DNA of 60,246 nucleotides from Weissella confusa (GTDB lineage Bacteria; Bacillota; Bacilli; Lactobacillales; Lactobacillaceae): contig NZ_PVSN01000035.1 in NCBI RefSeq assembly GCF_004766315.1, positions 1-60,246 on the forward strand, written 5' to 3'. The first letter of the stretch is position 1. The number at the start of each line of letters is the position of its first letter. Below, piece after piece: positions 41,747 through 50,653 of this stretch. The notes under the pieces were generated by a model. That model was given only the letters and a program-made list of their open reading frames with translations, did not search any database and had not been told where the DNA came from. The position numbers were made by a program, and so were the translations under genes.

Positions 41747-43084
41747 ATGAAAATTGCAATTATTGGTAGTACACACGCTGGCACGTTCTCAGCCACGCAA
41801 ATCAAGAAGCTGCACCCAGATGCCGACATCACGGTCTATGAACAACATACGACAGTTTCGTTTTTGTCATGCGGTATCGCACTATGGCTAGGAAACCACG
41901 TGTCAGACGAGCAACGTATGTTTTATGAATCACCAGAATCGATGACGGAACAAGGCATTACGATGAAGATGCAACACCAAGTGGTCGAAGCGAATTTGAA
42001 TGTTAAGCAAATTCGTGCGAAGAACTTACTGACGGATGAAATCACAACTGAAACGTTTGACAAGATTGTGATTACAACGGGGTCTAAGCCGTTGGTCCCA
42101 AATATTCCCGGTATTCATAGTGATCGTGTTTACTTCGCTAAGTCATGGGAAGATGCTAACCGTATTAAAAATGTTGCGGACGGCTTGAAGCGTGTTGTGG
42201 TGATTGGTGCTGGATATATCGGTGCTGAAATTGCGGAACAATTTTCAGTGACGGGTAAGGAAGTCACGCTGGTTGATGGTTTGGATCGTGTCTTGCCGAA
42301 AAACTTTAGTCCGGTGATGACTGATCGTCTAGAGGCGGCATTTGTTGCACACGACGTTACCTTAGCATTAGGACAACGCGTAGCAGCCTTTGAAGATTTG
42401 CCAGACGGTGGTATTCGTGTCGTGACTGACAAGGGGGCCTATGAAGCAGATATCGCTGTGCTTGGCATTGGGTTCTTACCAAATACGGATTTGTTCCAAG
42501 GGCAAGTTGAGATGTTACCAAACGGTGCCATTAAGACCAACGAATATATGGAAACAAGCGTACCTGATGTTTACGCCGCTGGGGATGCGACCACGGTCTT
42601 TTACAATCCAACCGAGGCAGTGGATTATATTCCATTGGCAACGAATGCCATTCGACAAGGCATGCTAGTTGCGCGTAATATTGATGGCCATCACTTGGCG
42701 TATACAGGCACACAAGGCACGTCAGCAGTTGAACTTTACGGCTTTGCAATGGCAGGTACGGGGTTGAATAAAGCGAGTGCCGAAGCCCGTGGGATTGAAG
42801 TTGAAGAAACGGTGTATGAGGAGGATTACCGTCCTGACTTTATGCTTTCAACGACCAAGGTCTTAACAACATTGACTTGGGATAAAACGACACGCCGTGT
42901 GCTAGGAGCAGCCTTTATGTCAGAGCATGACATTTCACAGGCAGCCAATGTTGTGTCATTAGCCATTCAAAACAAAATGACAATCGATGACCTAGCGATG
43001 GCCGATTTCTTCTTCCAACCTAACTTCACGCAACCGGTTAATTTCGTTGGTGCGACAGCATTGAAGGCCGTTAACGAAAATTAA
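41747..43084 (+). CDS. nox: NADH oxidase (water-forming type)
   Basis: The flavoenzyme reduces oxygen with NADH and regenerates NAD+, useful to a heterofermenter in air. ATG 41747 follows AAGGGGA by 8 bases; a reading from 41696 has no site. The 445-residue protein has MKIAIIGSTHAGTF with His10, the redox Cys42 in VSFLSCGIALWLG, the second dinucleotide site VVVIGAGYIGAEIAE and VYAAGDATTVFYN. Related CoA-disulfide reductases share the fold; His10 and Cys42 favour Nox. Monocistronic. Confidence 0.9.
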   Translation: MKIAIIGSTHAGTFSATQIKKLHPDADITVYEQHTTVSFLSCGIALWLGNHVSDEQRMFYESPESMTEQGITMKMQHQVVEANLNVKQIRAKNLLTDEITTETFDKIVITTGSKPLVPNIPGIHSDRVYFAKSWEDANRIKNVADGLKRVVVIGAGYIGAEIAEQFSVTGKEVTLVDGLDRVLPKNFSPVMTDRLEAAFVAHDVTLALGQRVAAFEDLPDGGIRVVTDKGAYEADIAVLGIGFLPNTDLFQGQVEMLPNGAIKTNEYMETSVPDVYAAGDATTVFYNPTEAVDYIPLATNAIRQGMLVARNIDGHHLAYTGTQGTSAVELYGFAMAGTGLNKASAEARGIEVEETVYEEDYRPDFMLSTTKVLTTLTWDKTTRRVLGAAFMSEHDISQAANVVSLAIQNKMTIDDLAMADFFFQPNFTQPVNFVGATALKAVNEN

Positions 43085-43097
43085 TTCTAAAAAAGCG

Positions 43098-43129
43098 TTG
43101 ACATTAAAATGAGAAAACACTAATATAAT
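43098..43129 (+). promoter_or_regulatory. metQ-msrA promoter
   Basis: TTGACA (43098-43103), with TAATAT (43121-43126, 17-base spacer) or TATAAT (43124-43129, 20-base spacer), directly upstream of the T-box leader. Confidence 0.65.
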
Positions 43130-43139
43130 GCTCATAAAG

Positions 43140-43466
43140 AAAAAACGACAGTTAAAAACAAAGTGATCAGGAAAGTAATGATTGATTCAAAGCCTAGAGA
43201 GTATCGGGTCGGTGTGACGGTACGTGCGATTTGATGATGAAAATGGCCTGTGATTGGGTGGCATGAACAGCAAGTCTGTAAATACCACACGGATTGGTCT
43301 CCGTTACCAGACACGCGTATCGACACAGCATCATCTCGCTCCCTGTCTGCACGTTGTAAGTTCATGTCGGGTGACTGGCATGATGAAGGTAGAATGGTAT
43401 CACGGTAAGCCCGTTTCTATATCGAGCCCTAATTTTGGGGCGACGTATAGGAACGGGCTTTTTTGT
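43140..43466 (+). promoter_or_regulatory. T-box riboswitch, probably tRNA-Met specific
   Basis: The leader has the T-box landmarks in order: AGTA on the 5' side of Stem I (43175-43178), AGAGAG (near 43196) with GGTCGGTGTGACGG, then the T-box AGAATGGTATCACGG (43391-43405), then a terminator (AAGCCCGTT 43407-43415 with AACGGGCTT 43452-43460, then T-run). TGGT in the T-box would pair with ACCA of a tRNA with discriminator A, as in tRNA-Met. The best specifier candidate is ATG at 43263-43265. Uncharged tRNA would favour the antiterminator and switch on metQ-msrA. The 412 bases from 43085 to 43496 hold this leader and its promoter. Confidence 0.88.
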
Positions 43467-43496
43467 TTTTAGCTGCGGTTTATGGAGGATATGAAA

Positions 43497-44339
43497 ATGG
43501 GAATTTCAAAGAAGCAGGTTGTATTGGGAACGGTTGTTGCAGTGGCGGGTTTGGCAGTCTTTGCTAGTCAACCACATGCTGTATCAGCGGCCTCAAAGGA
43601 CAAGACGGTAACGGTTGGGTTGGTGGGTGACTCTGACCGTCAATTGTGGGAGTACGTAAAGAAGGATGCTGCAAAAAAGTATGGTATCGATATTAAGCTT
43701 AAGTTGTTTACGGATTACATCAAGCCAAACCAAGCGTTGGTCGACAAGTCAATTGATTTGAATGCCTTCCAAACGATTAATTACTTCGACGTTCAGAACA
43801 AAAATTTCAAGGGCAAGTTGGTCAGTGTTGGTAAGACCTACGTGACACCAATTCGCATCTATTCTGACAATCACAAGAAGCTGGCCGATTTGCCTAAGGG
43901 CGGTACGATTGTTGTGCCAAATGATCCGTCAAACGAAAAGCGCGCGTTGGATGTGCTGGAAGCTGCCGGCTTGATTAAGTACAACCATGATGTGAAGTTG
44001 CCAAGTGCCCAGGATATTACTGAGGACAAGAAGGATTTCAAAATTAAGGAAGTGGCATCTGATCAAGCAGCTTCAGCTTTGAAGAGTGCTGACGCGGCGG
44101 TTGTTAACACCAACTATGCTTTGGATGCCAAGCTGGACATCGATAAGGCGTTGTACGTCGAGCCAGTTAACAAGGCCAACAAGGGCTACATCAACATTAT
44201 TGCAGCACGCAAGGGAACGCAAAACAAGAAGATTTACAAGCAAGTGGTTAAGGCTTACCAAACGGAATCAACAAAGAAGCACATGAAGCAACTATACGGT
44301 TCAGCTGAAATTGCAGCTTGGGATATTAAGTTGAAGTAA
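43497..44339 (+). CDS. metQ: MetQ/NlpA-family methionine-type substrate-binding protein
   Basis: GGAGGA lies about 7 bases before ATG 43497; ATGs at 43482 and 43491 are too close to or before it. The 280-residue protein has a signal peptide (VVLGTVVAVAGLAVFASQ, cleavage near VSAAS) and NlpA-family blocks: TVGLVGDSDRQLWEYVKKD, LFTDYIKPNQALVDKSIDLN (positions 69-88), AFQTINYF and VVPNDPSNEKRALDVLE. Family members are normally lipoproteins, but no lipobox Cys is present. No metN or metI is nearby. The T-box leader ties it to methionine supply. Confidence 0.88.
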   Translation: MGISKKQVVLGTVVAVAGLAVFASQPHAVSAASKDKTVTVGLVGDSDRQLWEYVKKDAAKKYGIDIKLKLFTDYIKPNQALVDKSIDLNAFQTINYFDVQNKNFKGKLVSVGKTYVTPIRIYSDNHKKLADLPKGGTIVVPNDPSNEKRALDVLEAAGLIKYNHDVKLPSAQDITEDKKDFKIKEVASDQAASALKSADAAVVNTNYALDAKLDIDKALYVEPVNKANKGYINIIAARKGTQNKKIYKQVVKAYQTESTKKHMKQLYGSAEIAAWDIKLK

Positions 44340-44365
44340 TCAATCGACATTAGGGGGAAGTCATA

Positions 44366-44890
44366 ATGGCAGAACAAACAGCAATTTTTGCAGGGGGGTG
44401 TTTTTGGTGCATGGTACAGCCGTTTGAAACCTTACCAGGTATCAAGCTAGTCCGCTCGGGATATACGGGTGGGTTTAAAGCTAATCCAACGTATGAAGAA
44501 GTTAAAGCTCATGAAACCGGACATACCGAAGCCGTCAAAATCTGGTTTGACGATGAAATTGTGTCATACGAAGATCTAGTCACACTTTATTGGCAGACGG
44601 CTGATCCAACAGACGCAATGGGGCAATTTCAAGACCGTGGTGATAACTATCGCCCAGTTATTTTTGTGAATTCAGATGAACAACGGGCAATTGCTGAGGC
44701 GTCAAAAGACCAATTACAAGCGTCGGGAATCTTTGGGGAGTCACCGATTGTGACGACGATTGAAGACGCAACGACATTCTGGGAGGCCGAAGAGGATCAC
44801 CAGGAGTTTTACAAGAAGCATGCGGACGTGTATGCCGAAGAAAAGCAAGCACGTGATGCTTACAAAGAATCTTATTGGGGTGTTAAGTAA
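44366..44890 (+). CDS. msrA: Peptide-methionine (S)-S-oxide reductase MsrA
   Basis: MsrA reduces methionine sulfoxide, free or in proteins. The 174-residue protein has the active Cys12 in [30 protein letters not shown] and [12 protein letters not shown], all typical. It lies 26 bases after metQ with TAGGGGGAAG upstream, so it shares the T-box leader: methionine import and methionine recovery under one signal. A terminator follows. Confidence 0.95.
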   Translation: MAEQTAIFAGGCFWCMVQPFETLPGIKLVRSGYTGGFKANPTYEEVKAHETGHTEAVKIWFDDEIVSYEDLVTLYWQTADPTDAMGQFQDRGDNYRPVIFVNSDEQRAIAEASKDQLQASGIFGESPIVTTIEDATTFWEAEEDHQEFYKKHADVYAEEKQARDAYKESYWGVK

Positions 44891-44898
44891 CAAACGTG

Positions 44899-44926
44899 GC
44901 CAGGACCGAATTGGTTCTGGCTTTTT
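44899..44926 (+). terminator. Terminator after msrA
   Basis: GCCAGGACC-GAATT-GGTTCTGGC followed by TTTTT. Confidence 0.88.
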
Positions 44927-44971
44927 GTATGCGTAAAAATCGACCATTTTGTGACCGTACCCCTATTTTGG

Positions 44972-45000
44972 CTGACGAGGTGTATTAATTTTTGTATACT
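44972..45000 (+). promoter_or_regulatory. Promoter of the diacylglycerol kinase gene
   Basis: CTGACG (44972-44977), a 17-base spacer and TATACT (44995-45000). Transcription would start near 45007, so the in-frame ATG at 45006 cannot be the start codon. Confidence 0.55.
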
Positions 45001-45035
45001 AATTAATGACAAAAAGAAAGAGAGATGGCAAAAAG

Positions 45036-45980
45036 ATGCATTACACATTTTTTGTCAATCCGGCAGCACGTTCGGGAAAATCCATGGTTGTCTGGGGAGA
45101 GGTTGAGCAATTCTTAAAAAACACTGGGGTGGATTTTGATAGTCGACTATCAACTGCGCCAGGGGAATTGCGTAAATGGGCATATCAATATGCTAAATAT
45201 GAAGACGCGTCAGATCGACAATTGGTTGTTGTCGGTGGTGACGGATCACTAAATGAAGTTATCAATGGCTTGCTTGCCTTTGATACGAAAAGAAGTATTC
45301 CGTTGGCCTATATTCCAGCGGGTTCAGGAAATGATTTTGCACGCGCGCATGGTATTACTGGTACACCAGTTGAAATGATGCAAGCCATTTTAACGAAAGT
45401 TGCAGCTAACGAGCCAAAGTCAATTGATATTGGTGAGTACATGGATGCGGTTAAGCGTGAACGACGTTTCTTCTTGAATAACGTGGGGATTGGGTTTGAC
45501 GCAACGACGGTTGAAATTGCGAATAACTCACGTATCAAGAATATTCTTAATAAGTTAAAGCTCGGCAAAGCGACTTACGGCGTGGCTCTGATTGAGGCGC
45601 TGTCACGTCAAGATCGTTTTCCAGTTGAAATTATTGCGAATGGTCGTAAGTTTTACACGCCACGTGGTTACCTGTTGACGGTATCAAATCACCCGTACTT
45701 CGGTGGTGGTGTAAAGATTATGCCAGATGCAGATCCAACTGATGGCAAGATTGACTTAATTATGATTGAACGTCCACAATTCTTCATTAAGATTTTGTGG
45801 TTGCTTGGCCAGTTGGTCCGCGGTCGTCATTATCGTTATTCAGAGGTGCACCGCTTTACGGCGTCATCAATTCGCGTACGCACATCGCGCCTAGAATTTG
45901 GCCATGCGGATGGGGAAGAACTTGGGTCACGTGCCTATGATTTGATGGTAACAACCCGTCCATATCCATTCTGGCTATAA
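45036..45980 (+). CDS. Diacylglycerol kinase family lipid kinase
   Basis: The start is set at ATG 45036 because the promoter places the transcript start near 45007. The 314-residue protein begins MHYTFFVNPAARSGKS and contains VVVGGDGSLNEVINGLLAF and YIPAGSGNDFARAHGI, the nucleotide-binding signature of DagK/YegS-type lipid kinases. It probably phosphorylates diacylglycerol to recycle phospholipid or lipoteichoic acid by-products. Monocistronic. Confidence 0.9.
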   Translation: MHYTFFVNPAARSGKSMVVWGEVEQFLKNTGVDFDSRLSTAPGELRKWAYQYAKYEDASDRQLVVVGGDGSLNEVINGLLAFDTKRSIPLAYIPAGSGNDFARAHGITGTPVEMMQAILTKVAANEPKSIDIGEYMDAVKRERRFFLNNVGIGFDATTVEIANNSRIKNILNKLKLGKATYGVALIEALSRQDRFPVEIIANGRKFYTPRGYLLTVSNHPYFGGGVKIMPDADPTDGKIDLIMIERPQFFIKILWLLGQLVRGRHYRYSEVHRFTASSIRVRTSRLEFGHADGEELGSRAYDLMVTTRPYPFWL

Positions 45981-45989
45981 TATTTTTCT

Positions 45990-46018
45990 AAAGCATCGGT
46001 CTTTGACCGGTGCTTTTT
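45990..46018 (+). terminator. Terminator after the lipid kinase
   Basis: AAGCATCGGTC-TTT-GACCGGTGCTT followed by TTT; the next -10 box begins three bases on. Confidence 0.82.
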
Positions 46019-46026
46019 GGTATACT
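46018..46026 (+). promoter_or_regulatory. Extended -10 promoter of the HAD hydrolase gene
   Basis: TGGTATACT (TG-n-TATACT) immediately after the terminator T-run. Confidence 0.5.
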
Positions 46027-46059
46027 GAGTTTAAATAACCAGTAGAAGCGAGGCAAAAC

Positions 46060-46749
46060 ATGTATAAGCACCTAATTTTCGACTTGGACGACACATTGCT
46101 AGATTTCCGCAAGGGCGAGCAAGTGGGATTGATGAATATTTTTCGGGATCACGGTCTAGAAAACCAAGTTGACGACGCCTTCGCAACGTATCAAACAATC
46201 AACCGCGGACTATGGGCGGCATATGAACGTGGTGAAATTAATAAGGATCAAATCCATAACACACGATTCGGTAAACTGTTTGCTGAATTCGACCGTGCAG
46301 TAGACGGTATCGCGCTGGAAAAAGAATATCGTCATTATCTAAATGAAAATTATTTTGTGCTAGATGGTGCCGAAGATTTGCTTAAGAATTTGGTGGCACA
46401 AGGCTACAAGTTGATTGCCGGTACGAATGGTGAACAACGCACGCAAGAACTACGTCTAGAACATACCGGATTTGGTCGTTACTTTGACGATGTGTTCATC
46501 TCAGATGCTATTGGTCACGCCAAGCCATCAACTGAATTCTTTGATGCTATCTTTGGGCACCGTCAAGATATGGTGCGTGAAGAGTCAATCATGATTGGGG
46601 ATGGTTTGGCGTCAGATATTGAAGGTGGTAATCGTTATAATTTGGACACGATTTGGGTAAATCTTCACCAACAAGTAAATGAAACGCCATATCAAGCAAC
46701 TTATGAAGTAAATGAGTTGCCAACAATTATGCAAATTGTGAGCAAATAA
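46060..46749 (+). CDS. HAD-superfamily phosphatase, YjjG/YfnB type
   Basis: The 229-residue protein starts YKHLIFDLDDTLLDFRKGEQ, with the nucleophile and acid/base Asp residues of HAD motif I, an alpha-helical cap (about 20-95), motif II IAGTNGEQRTQELR and motif IV MIGDGLASDIEGGNRYNLDT (positions 183-202). The YjjG group removes phosphate from (non-canonical) pyrimidine nucleotides. GCGAGG precedes the ATG. It stands alone. Confidence 0.88.
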   Translation: MYKHLIFDLDDTLLDFRKGEQVGLMNIFRDHGLENQVDDAFATYQTINRGLWAAYERGEINKDQIHNTRFGKLFAEFDRAVDGIALEKEYRHYLNENYFVLDGAEDLLKNLVAQGYKLIAGTNGEQRTQELRLEHTGFGRYFDDVFISDAIGHAKPSTEFFDAIFGHRQDMVREESIMIGDGLASDIEGGNRYNLDTIWVNLHQQVNETPYQATYEVNELPTIMQIVSK

Positions 46750-46862
46750 GTAATTACGAACAATATCAACCAAAAATAAGCTGATGCTTTTCTTTTTTGT
46801 TGCATAAGTAAGTCAAATGTCAGCGGTACACTTAAGTAAAATAAGGGTAGGGGGATATCGTT

Positions 46863-47399
46863 ATGTCAAAGACGAATGCAGTTGTTATTTATGCATCAAA
46901 ATATGGAACCACCGAAGCATACGCAAAGGATTTTGCGACGGCGTTGGATTTACCGGTCTGCGATTATCATAAATGTCCGGCACTGGCAGCTGAGCCAGGG
47001 ATTGAAAAGGTTTATGTGTTTGCGTCGATTTACCGACGTACGGTGGCGGGACTGCCAGAAATTGCGCATGCCTTTGATCCAGATATTGTTGAACGGGTCT
47101 TCGTTGTGGGGATGATAGATCCAGAAGATAAGGAAACAATTCAATTTTTGGAAGATCAAGTCCATGATTACATGCCACGTGCGAGTGTTTCACTGCTGGG
47201 TGGTAAGATTGATATTGATAAGGTCTCAACATCGGATAAGATGTTACTCAAGGTAATGTACGCTTTTGAAAAGCGCAAGGCCATGGGTGAACGAACGGCA
47301 ACAGAACAACGATTGGTAGAAATGGTTGAGTCACGTCAAACGGATATGACCGATATGACACCAATTGAACATTTGTTAGAAAACTTACAAAAGAACTAA
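46863..47399 (+). CDS. Flavodoxin-domain protein
   Basis: The 178-residue protein begins AVVIYASKYGTTEAYAKDFA, the FMN phosphate-binding loop of flavodoxins, followed by VYVFASIYRRTVAGLPEI and VFVVGMIDPED. It resembles the flavodoxin-domain group that also includes HemG-type protoporphyrinogen oxidases, but no haem genes are near. Likely role: FMN-dependent electron transfer in the cytoplasm; the partner is unknown. It shares a terminator with convergent rnjA. Confidence 0.8.
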   Translation: MSKTNAVVIYASKYGTTEAYAKDFATALDLPVCDYHKCPALAAEPGIEKVYVFASIYRRTVAGLPEIAHAFDPDIVERVFVVGMIDPEDKETIQFLEDQVHDYMPRASVSLLGGKIDIDKVSTSDKMLLKVMYAFEKRKAMGERTATEQRLVEMVESRQTDMTDMTPIEHLLENLQKN

Positions 47400-47400
47400 A

Positions 47401-47446
47401 AAAACACCTTCGTAACTGCATTATGCAAGTTACGAAGGTGTTTTTG
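47401..47446. terminator. Bidirectional terminator between the flavodoxin gene and rnjA
   Basis: AAAACACCTTCGTAAC pairs with GTTACGAAGGTGTTTT, extended by TGCA/TGCA, with A and T runs on the two sides. Confidence 0.93.
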
Positions 47447-47449
47447 TTT

Positions 47450-49129
47450 TTAGATCAAAATGAACATTGGCAAGATTAGTGGGCGGCGCTTCGTCTTGTC
47501 ATACAAGAAGCGTTGTAGTTGAGATACAACAGCGTTACGAATGCTGTGCTCACTTGCGTTTGGCTCGCGCATTGCAGTTAAGATTGCGTGGAAGATTTCC
47601 TTACGACCTTCATTGATCAATTCTTCAGATTCGCGCATGTAGATGAATCCACGTGACAAGATATCAGGACCAGCCGTGATTTCTTGATTCTTCAAATCGA
47701 TCGTTGCAACAACGACAACCAAACCATCTTGTGACAACATTTGACGGTCACGCAAAACTGCAGAACCGACATCCCCAATTCCGTTACCGTCAACATAAGT
47801 ATCTTCAGCAGGGAAGTGGTCAGCCAAACGAGCTGAATCAGCCGTCAAAGCAAGAACATCACCGTTATCAAGCACGAATGTGTTGTCCTTAGGAACACCA
47901 ACATCGTGAGCCAAACCTTCGTGCACCTTCAACATACGGTATTCACCGTGGACAGGCATGAAGTACTTTGGCTTGATCAATGACAACATCAACTTTTGCT
48001 CTTCTTGGCCACCGTGACCAGAAGTGTGGATGTTGTTCACCTTACCGTAGATAACGTTAGCGCCAGCTTCTTCAAGTTCGTTAATCACGCGGTTAACAGA
48101 TTGTGTGTTACCAGGAATTGGTGAGCTTGAGAAGATAACTGTGTCATCAGGTTGGATTGAAATTTGCTTGTGCGTACCATTCGCGATACGGGCAAGGGCT
48201 GCCATCGGCTCACCTTGAGAACCTGTTGAAAGAATCAACACTTCGTTAGGTGGGAGGCGGTTGATTTCGTGTGCATCAACCAACATCTCCTTTGGAATGT
48301 TCAAGTAGCCAAGTGCCAAACCGTTGGTAACGGCACTTTCCATTGAACGGCCGAAGACGGCAATCTTACGACCGTGGGCAAGGGCAGCTTCAGTTGCCAT
48401 TTGCACACGTGACATGTTTGAGGCGAACGTGGCGAAAATAATACGACCATCGATTTCATCAAACAACTTGTCAATCGTCTTACCAACCCAACGCTCTGAC
48501 TTTGAGAATTCATCTCGTTCAGCGTTTGTTGAGTCAGACATCAAAAGTAAGACACCTTCAGAACCGATGCGGGCCATCTTTTGTAGGTTAGGTGGCTGCT
48601 TAGTCGTTGGTGTCAGGTCGAACTTGAAGTCACCCGTTTCGACGATTGTACCTGAAGGGGTGTGAACAGCCACACCGAACGTATCAGGGATTGAGTGAGT
48701 TGTGCGGAAGAACTCAACACTCATGTTGTCAAACTTAAGAACAGTATCTTCATCGATTTCGTGAAGTTCGGTACTGTTTAACAAGCCGTGTTCATCCAAC
48801 TTGTTCTTAATCAATGCCAAGGCGAGAGGTCCGCCATATACAGGAACGTTAACTGCGTTCAAGAAGAAGTGGATAGCACCGATGTGGTCTTCGTGACCGT
48901 GGGTGATAACCAACGCCTTAATCTTGTCGCGGTTTTCCTTTAGGTAGGTATAGTCAGGAATAACATAGTCAATTCCTAGCAATTCGTCTTCAGGGAACTT
49001 AACACCAGCATCCACAACGATGATTTCATCGCCATATTGAATACCGTATGTGTTCTTACCAATCTCCCCAAGTCCACCCAATGCGTATACGGCTGTCTCG
49101 TCTGGACGTACATCCAGATTCATTACCAT
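47450..49129 (-). CDS. rnjA: Ribonuclease J1
   Basis: RNase J1 is a 5'-3' exo- and endoribonuclease that matures rRNA and degrades mRNA. The 559-residue protein has the metallo-beta-lactamase motif HGHEDH (His77, His79, Asp81, His82), VETGDFKFDLTP, the beta-CASP region (LLMSDSTNAER, ILSTGSQGEPMAAL) and HTSGHGGQEEQKL, PVHGEYRML. GGAG lies 9 bases before the ATG, inside the end of rpoY. The rpoY-rnjA pair is conserved. Confidence 0.96.
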   Translation of the reverse strand: MVMNLDVRPDETAVYALGGLGEIGKNTYGIQYGDEIIVVDAGVKFPEDELLGIDYVIPDYTYLKENRDKIKALVITHGHEDHIGAIHFFLNAVNVPVYGGPLALALIKNKLDEHGLLNSTELHEIDEDTVLKFDNMSVEFFRTTHSIPDTFGVAVHTPSGTIVETGDFKFDLTPTTKQPPNLQKMARIGSEGVLLLMSDSTNAERDEFSKSERWVGKTIDKLFDEIDGRIIFATFASNMSRVQMATEAALAHGRKIAVFGRSMESAVTNGLALGYLNIPKEMLVDAHEINRLPPNEVLILSTGSQGEPMAALARIANGTHKQISIQPDDTVIFSSSPIPGNTQSVNRVINELEEAGANVIYGKVNNIHTSGHGGQEEQKLMLSLIKPKYFMPVHGEYRMLKVHEGLAHDVGVPKDNTFVLDNGDVLALTADSARLADHFPAEDTYVDGNGIGDVGSAVLRDRQMLSQDGLVVVVATIDLKNQEITAGPDILSRGFIYMRESEELINEGRKEIFHAILTAMREPNASEHSIRNAVVSQLQRFLYDKTKRRPLILPMFILI

Positions 49130-49132
49130 AGA

Positions 49133-49345
49133 TTAGAACTCCGTCAACTTAAAGTTAGGGCTTTGTTGCTCGTAAGCCAAAGCCTTTTCTGACAATTGCT
49201 CAATCAACTCAACGTTGTAATCCGTGTTTGTTTCAACAGCCAAACGAGCAGCTGGTTGATCAACAGCGTCAATGTAAAGTGATTGCGTGTTTTCACGCTT
49301 TGGGTTTTGCTTCATAGTAGGTTGGTAGTAAACCTTAAAAATCAT
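49133..49345 (-). CDS. rpoY: RNA polymerase epsilon subunit RpoY
   Basis: The 70-residue protein starts MIFKVYYQPTMKQNPKRENT and ends ALAYEQQSPNFKLTEF, as in the small epsilon subunit found in Firmicutes RNA polymerase, which binds near the polymerase jaw. AAAGGAG (minus strand) precedes the start. rnjA begins four bases after its stop, so the two are cotranscribed. Confidence 0.95.
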   Translation of the reverse strand: MIFKVYYQPTMKQNPKRENTQSLYIDAVDQPAARLAVETNTDYNVELIEQLSEKALAYEQQSPNFKLTEF

Positions 49346-49529
49346 AATCGGTTAATCTCCTTTTTAATTACTGTCTTGTACCGAACAATCTTATATGTAA
49401 GTTTATCAGAAATGCGGATTAAATACCATATTCACACCGGATGTATGAGATATGACGTCGATAAGCAACCAGTCGTTTTTTTGCCGTGTTTCGGTTACAC
49501 TTAAGTTAATGAAACGGAGGTTTGCAGTG

Positions 49530-50123
49530 ATGACAAAAAGCATCTGGCAACGATTAAAAGACAATGTGCGTGGTGTTAAAGGAAAATTCAAACGCGCATA
49601 TGTGCCAACAACGACGCCTGAAGAAGTTGCTTTGGCCAATAGTTTGAAAGCAACGCTACCAGCCGATTTGGCAACGTATATTTACGTTGGTGGGTTATGG
49701 GACGTTAATTTGAATCGCGGTATCGCTGGCTATGTAACGCTGGCTGTAAATGAACCAGCCGAACAGGTCGCGACACTAACAACGGGCATCTCATCTGCAT
49801 ACGAAGCAGAACTCCAAGCGATGATTGCTGGTTTGTCAGCAGTTGAATTGACTAAGCGCCAGGCTGGTCATTTTGTGCTGGTGACACCTTTAGAAGATTT
49901 CGTGCGTAACTACAACGATTTTTCATTAGCCGCGCAATATACAGATTTGCCTGAACGCGCAACGTCAACAGATCGCCTGTACCATGACTTTGTGCTATTG
50001 TCAGCGACATTCCGCTCATTGCGCGTGACGTCGCCAGCTAAAAAGGACAGCAAGCAAAGTGACTTCATTGCGCACAAACTATCACGCATCATTACGGCCT
50101 ACCGTGACTCACGAGGTAAGTAA
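49530..50123 (+). CDS. RNase H-like domain protein, catalytic residues apparently lost
   Basis: ATG 49530 follows GGAGG by 9 bases; the longer reading from 49452 has no site. After a basic N-terminus (residues 1-35), the middle YIYVGGLWDVNLNRGIAGYV and SSAYEAELQAMIAGLSAVEL follow the RNase HI pattern (first strand pair, then the helix with the catalytic Glu). The first Asp position reads Gly (VGG instead of TDG) and the third strand VLVTPLEDF lacks the usual SDS, so nuclease activity is doubtful. It overlaps nothing, and the next gene starts two bases after it. Assignment is by pattern only. Confidence 0.55.
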   Translation: MTKSIWQRLKDNVRGVKGKFKRAYVPTTTPEEVALANSLKATLPADLATYIYVGGLWDVNLNRGIAGYVTLAVNEPAEQVATLTTGISSAYEAELQAMIAGLSAVELTKRQAGHFVLVTPLEDFVRNYNDFSLAAQYTDLPERATSTDRLYHDFVLLSATFRSLRVTSPAKKDSKQSDFIAHKLSRIITAYRDSRGK

Positions 50124-50124
50124 T

Positions 50125-50607
50125 ATGTTGTTTGTATGGATTGGACTGATTGTGTTACTCGGTGTCATTGCAGTCACGATTTATCGTCGTTACGGACGTC
50201 GTTTGACGGAACGCCAAATTATCGCCTCGCAACAAGTCGTGAACGCAGCAATGGCAGTTGCCTTGAAGGATTTATCAAATGAACTGTTGATTTTTCCAAT
50301 GAACCGACCAACTTCGACGTTGGTGGCCAATATTTGGGGACATGAAGTGATGGCATTTGAGTTTGAAATCCCATTTAAGGAGCGCCAAGAAGTCGTGGTC
50401 ATTCGACAAGCGTTGAATAACGCCTTGCGAGAATACACGGAAGATCAGAATTTAGTGAGCGCTTCTGACACGGATATGGCATTGGTCGTCACAGATGTGT
50501 GGTACGACAACCGTAAGCCAATGCTTCACGTTGATGTGGCCCACGTTATTAATGATGAAACGGCTGCTTACTTGCGCGATTTGCGTAAATTGAACCAACC
50601 GGTTTAA
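50125..50607 (+). CDS. Hypothetical single-pass membrane protein, 160 aa
   Basis: ATG 50125 has GAGG 8 bases upstream, inside the previous gene; the in-frame reading from 50059 is rejected. One N-terminal helix (MLFVWIGLIVLLGVIAVTIY) is followed by a cytoplasmic-type soluble domain (ANIWGHEVMAFEFEIPFKER, DTDMALVVTDVWYD, LHVDVAHVIN). No family recognised. The tight spacing suggests that it works with the RNase H-like protein. Confidence 0.7.
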   Translation: MLFVWIGLIVLLGVIAVTIYRRYGRRLTERQIIASQQVVNAAMAVALKDLSNELLIFPMNRPTSTLVANIWGHEVMAFEFEIPFKERQEVVVIRQALNNALREYTEDQNLVSASDTDMALVVTDVWYDNRKPMLHVDVAHVINDETAAYLRDLRKLNQPV

Positions 50608-50610
50608 GTT

Positions 50611-50619
50611 TGGTATACT
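50611..50619 (+). promoter_or_regulatory. Extended -10 promoter of def
   Basis: TGGTATACT (TG-n-TATACT), 35 bases before the def start codon. Confidence 0.5.
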
Positions 50620-50653
50620 TGTTATTAAGAAACAAAATGGTAGGAGAAGAGCT

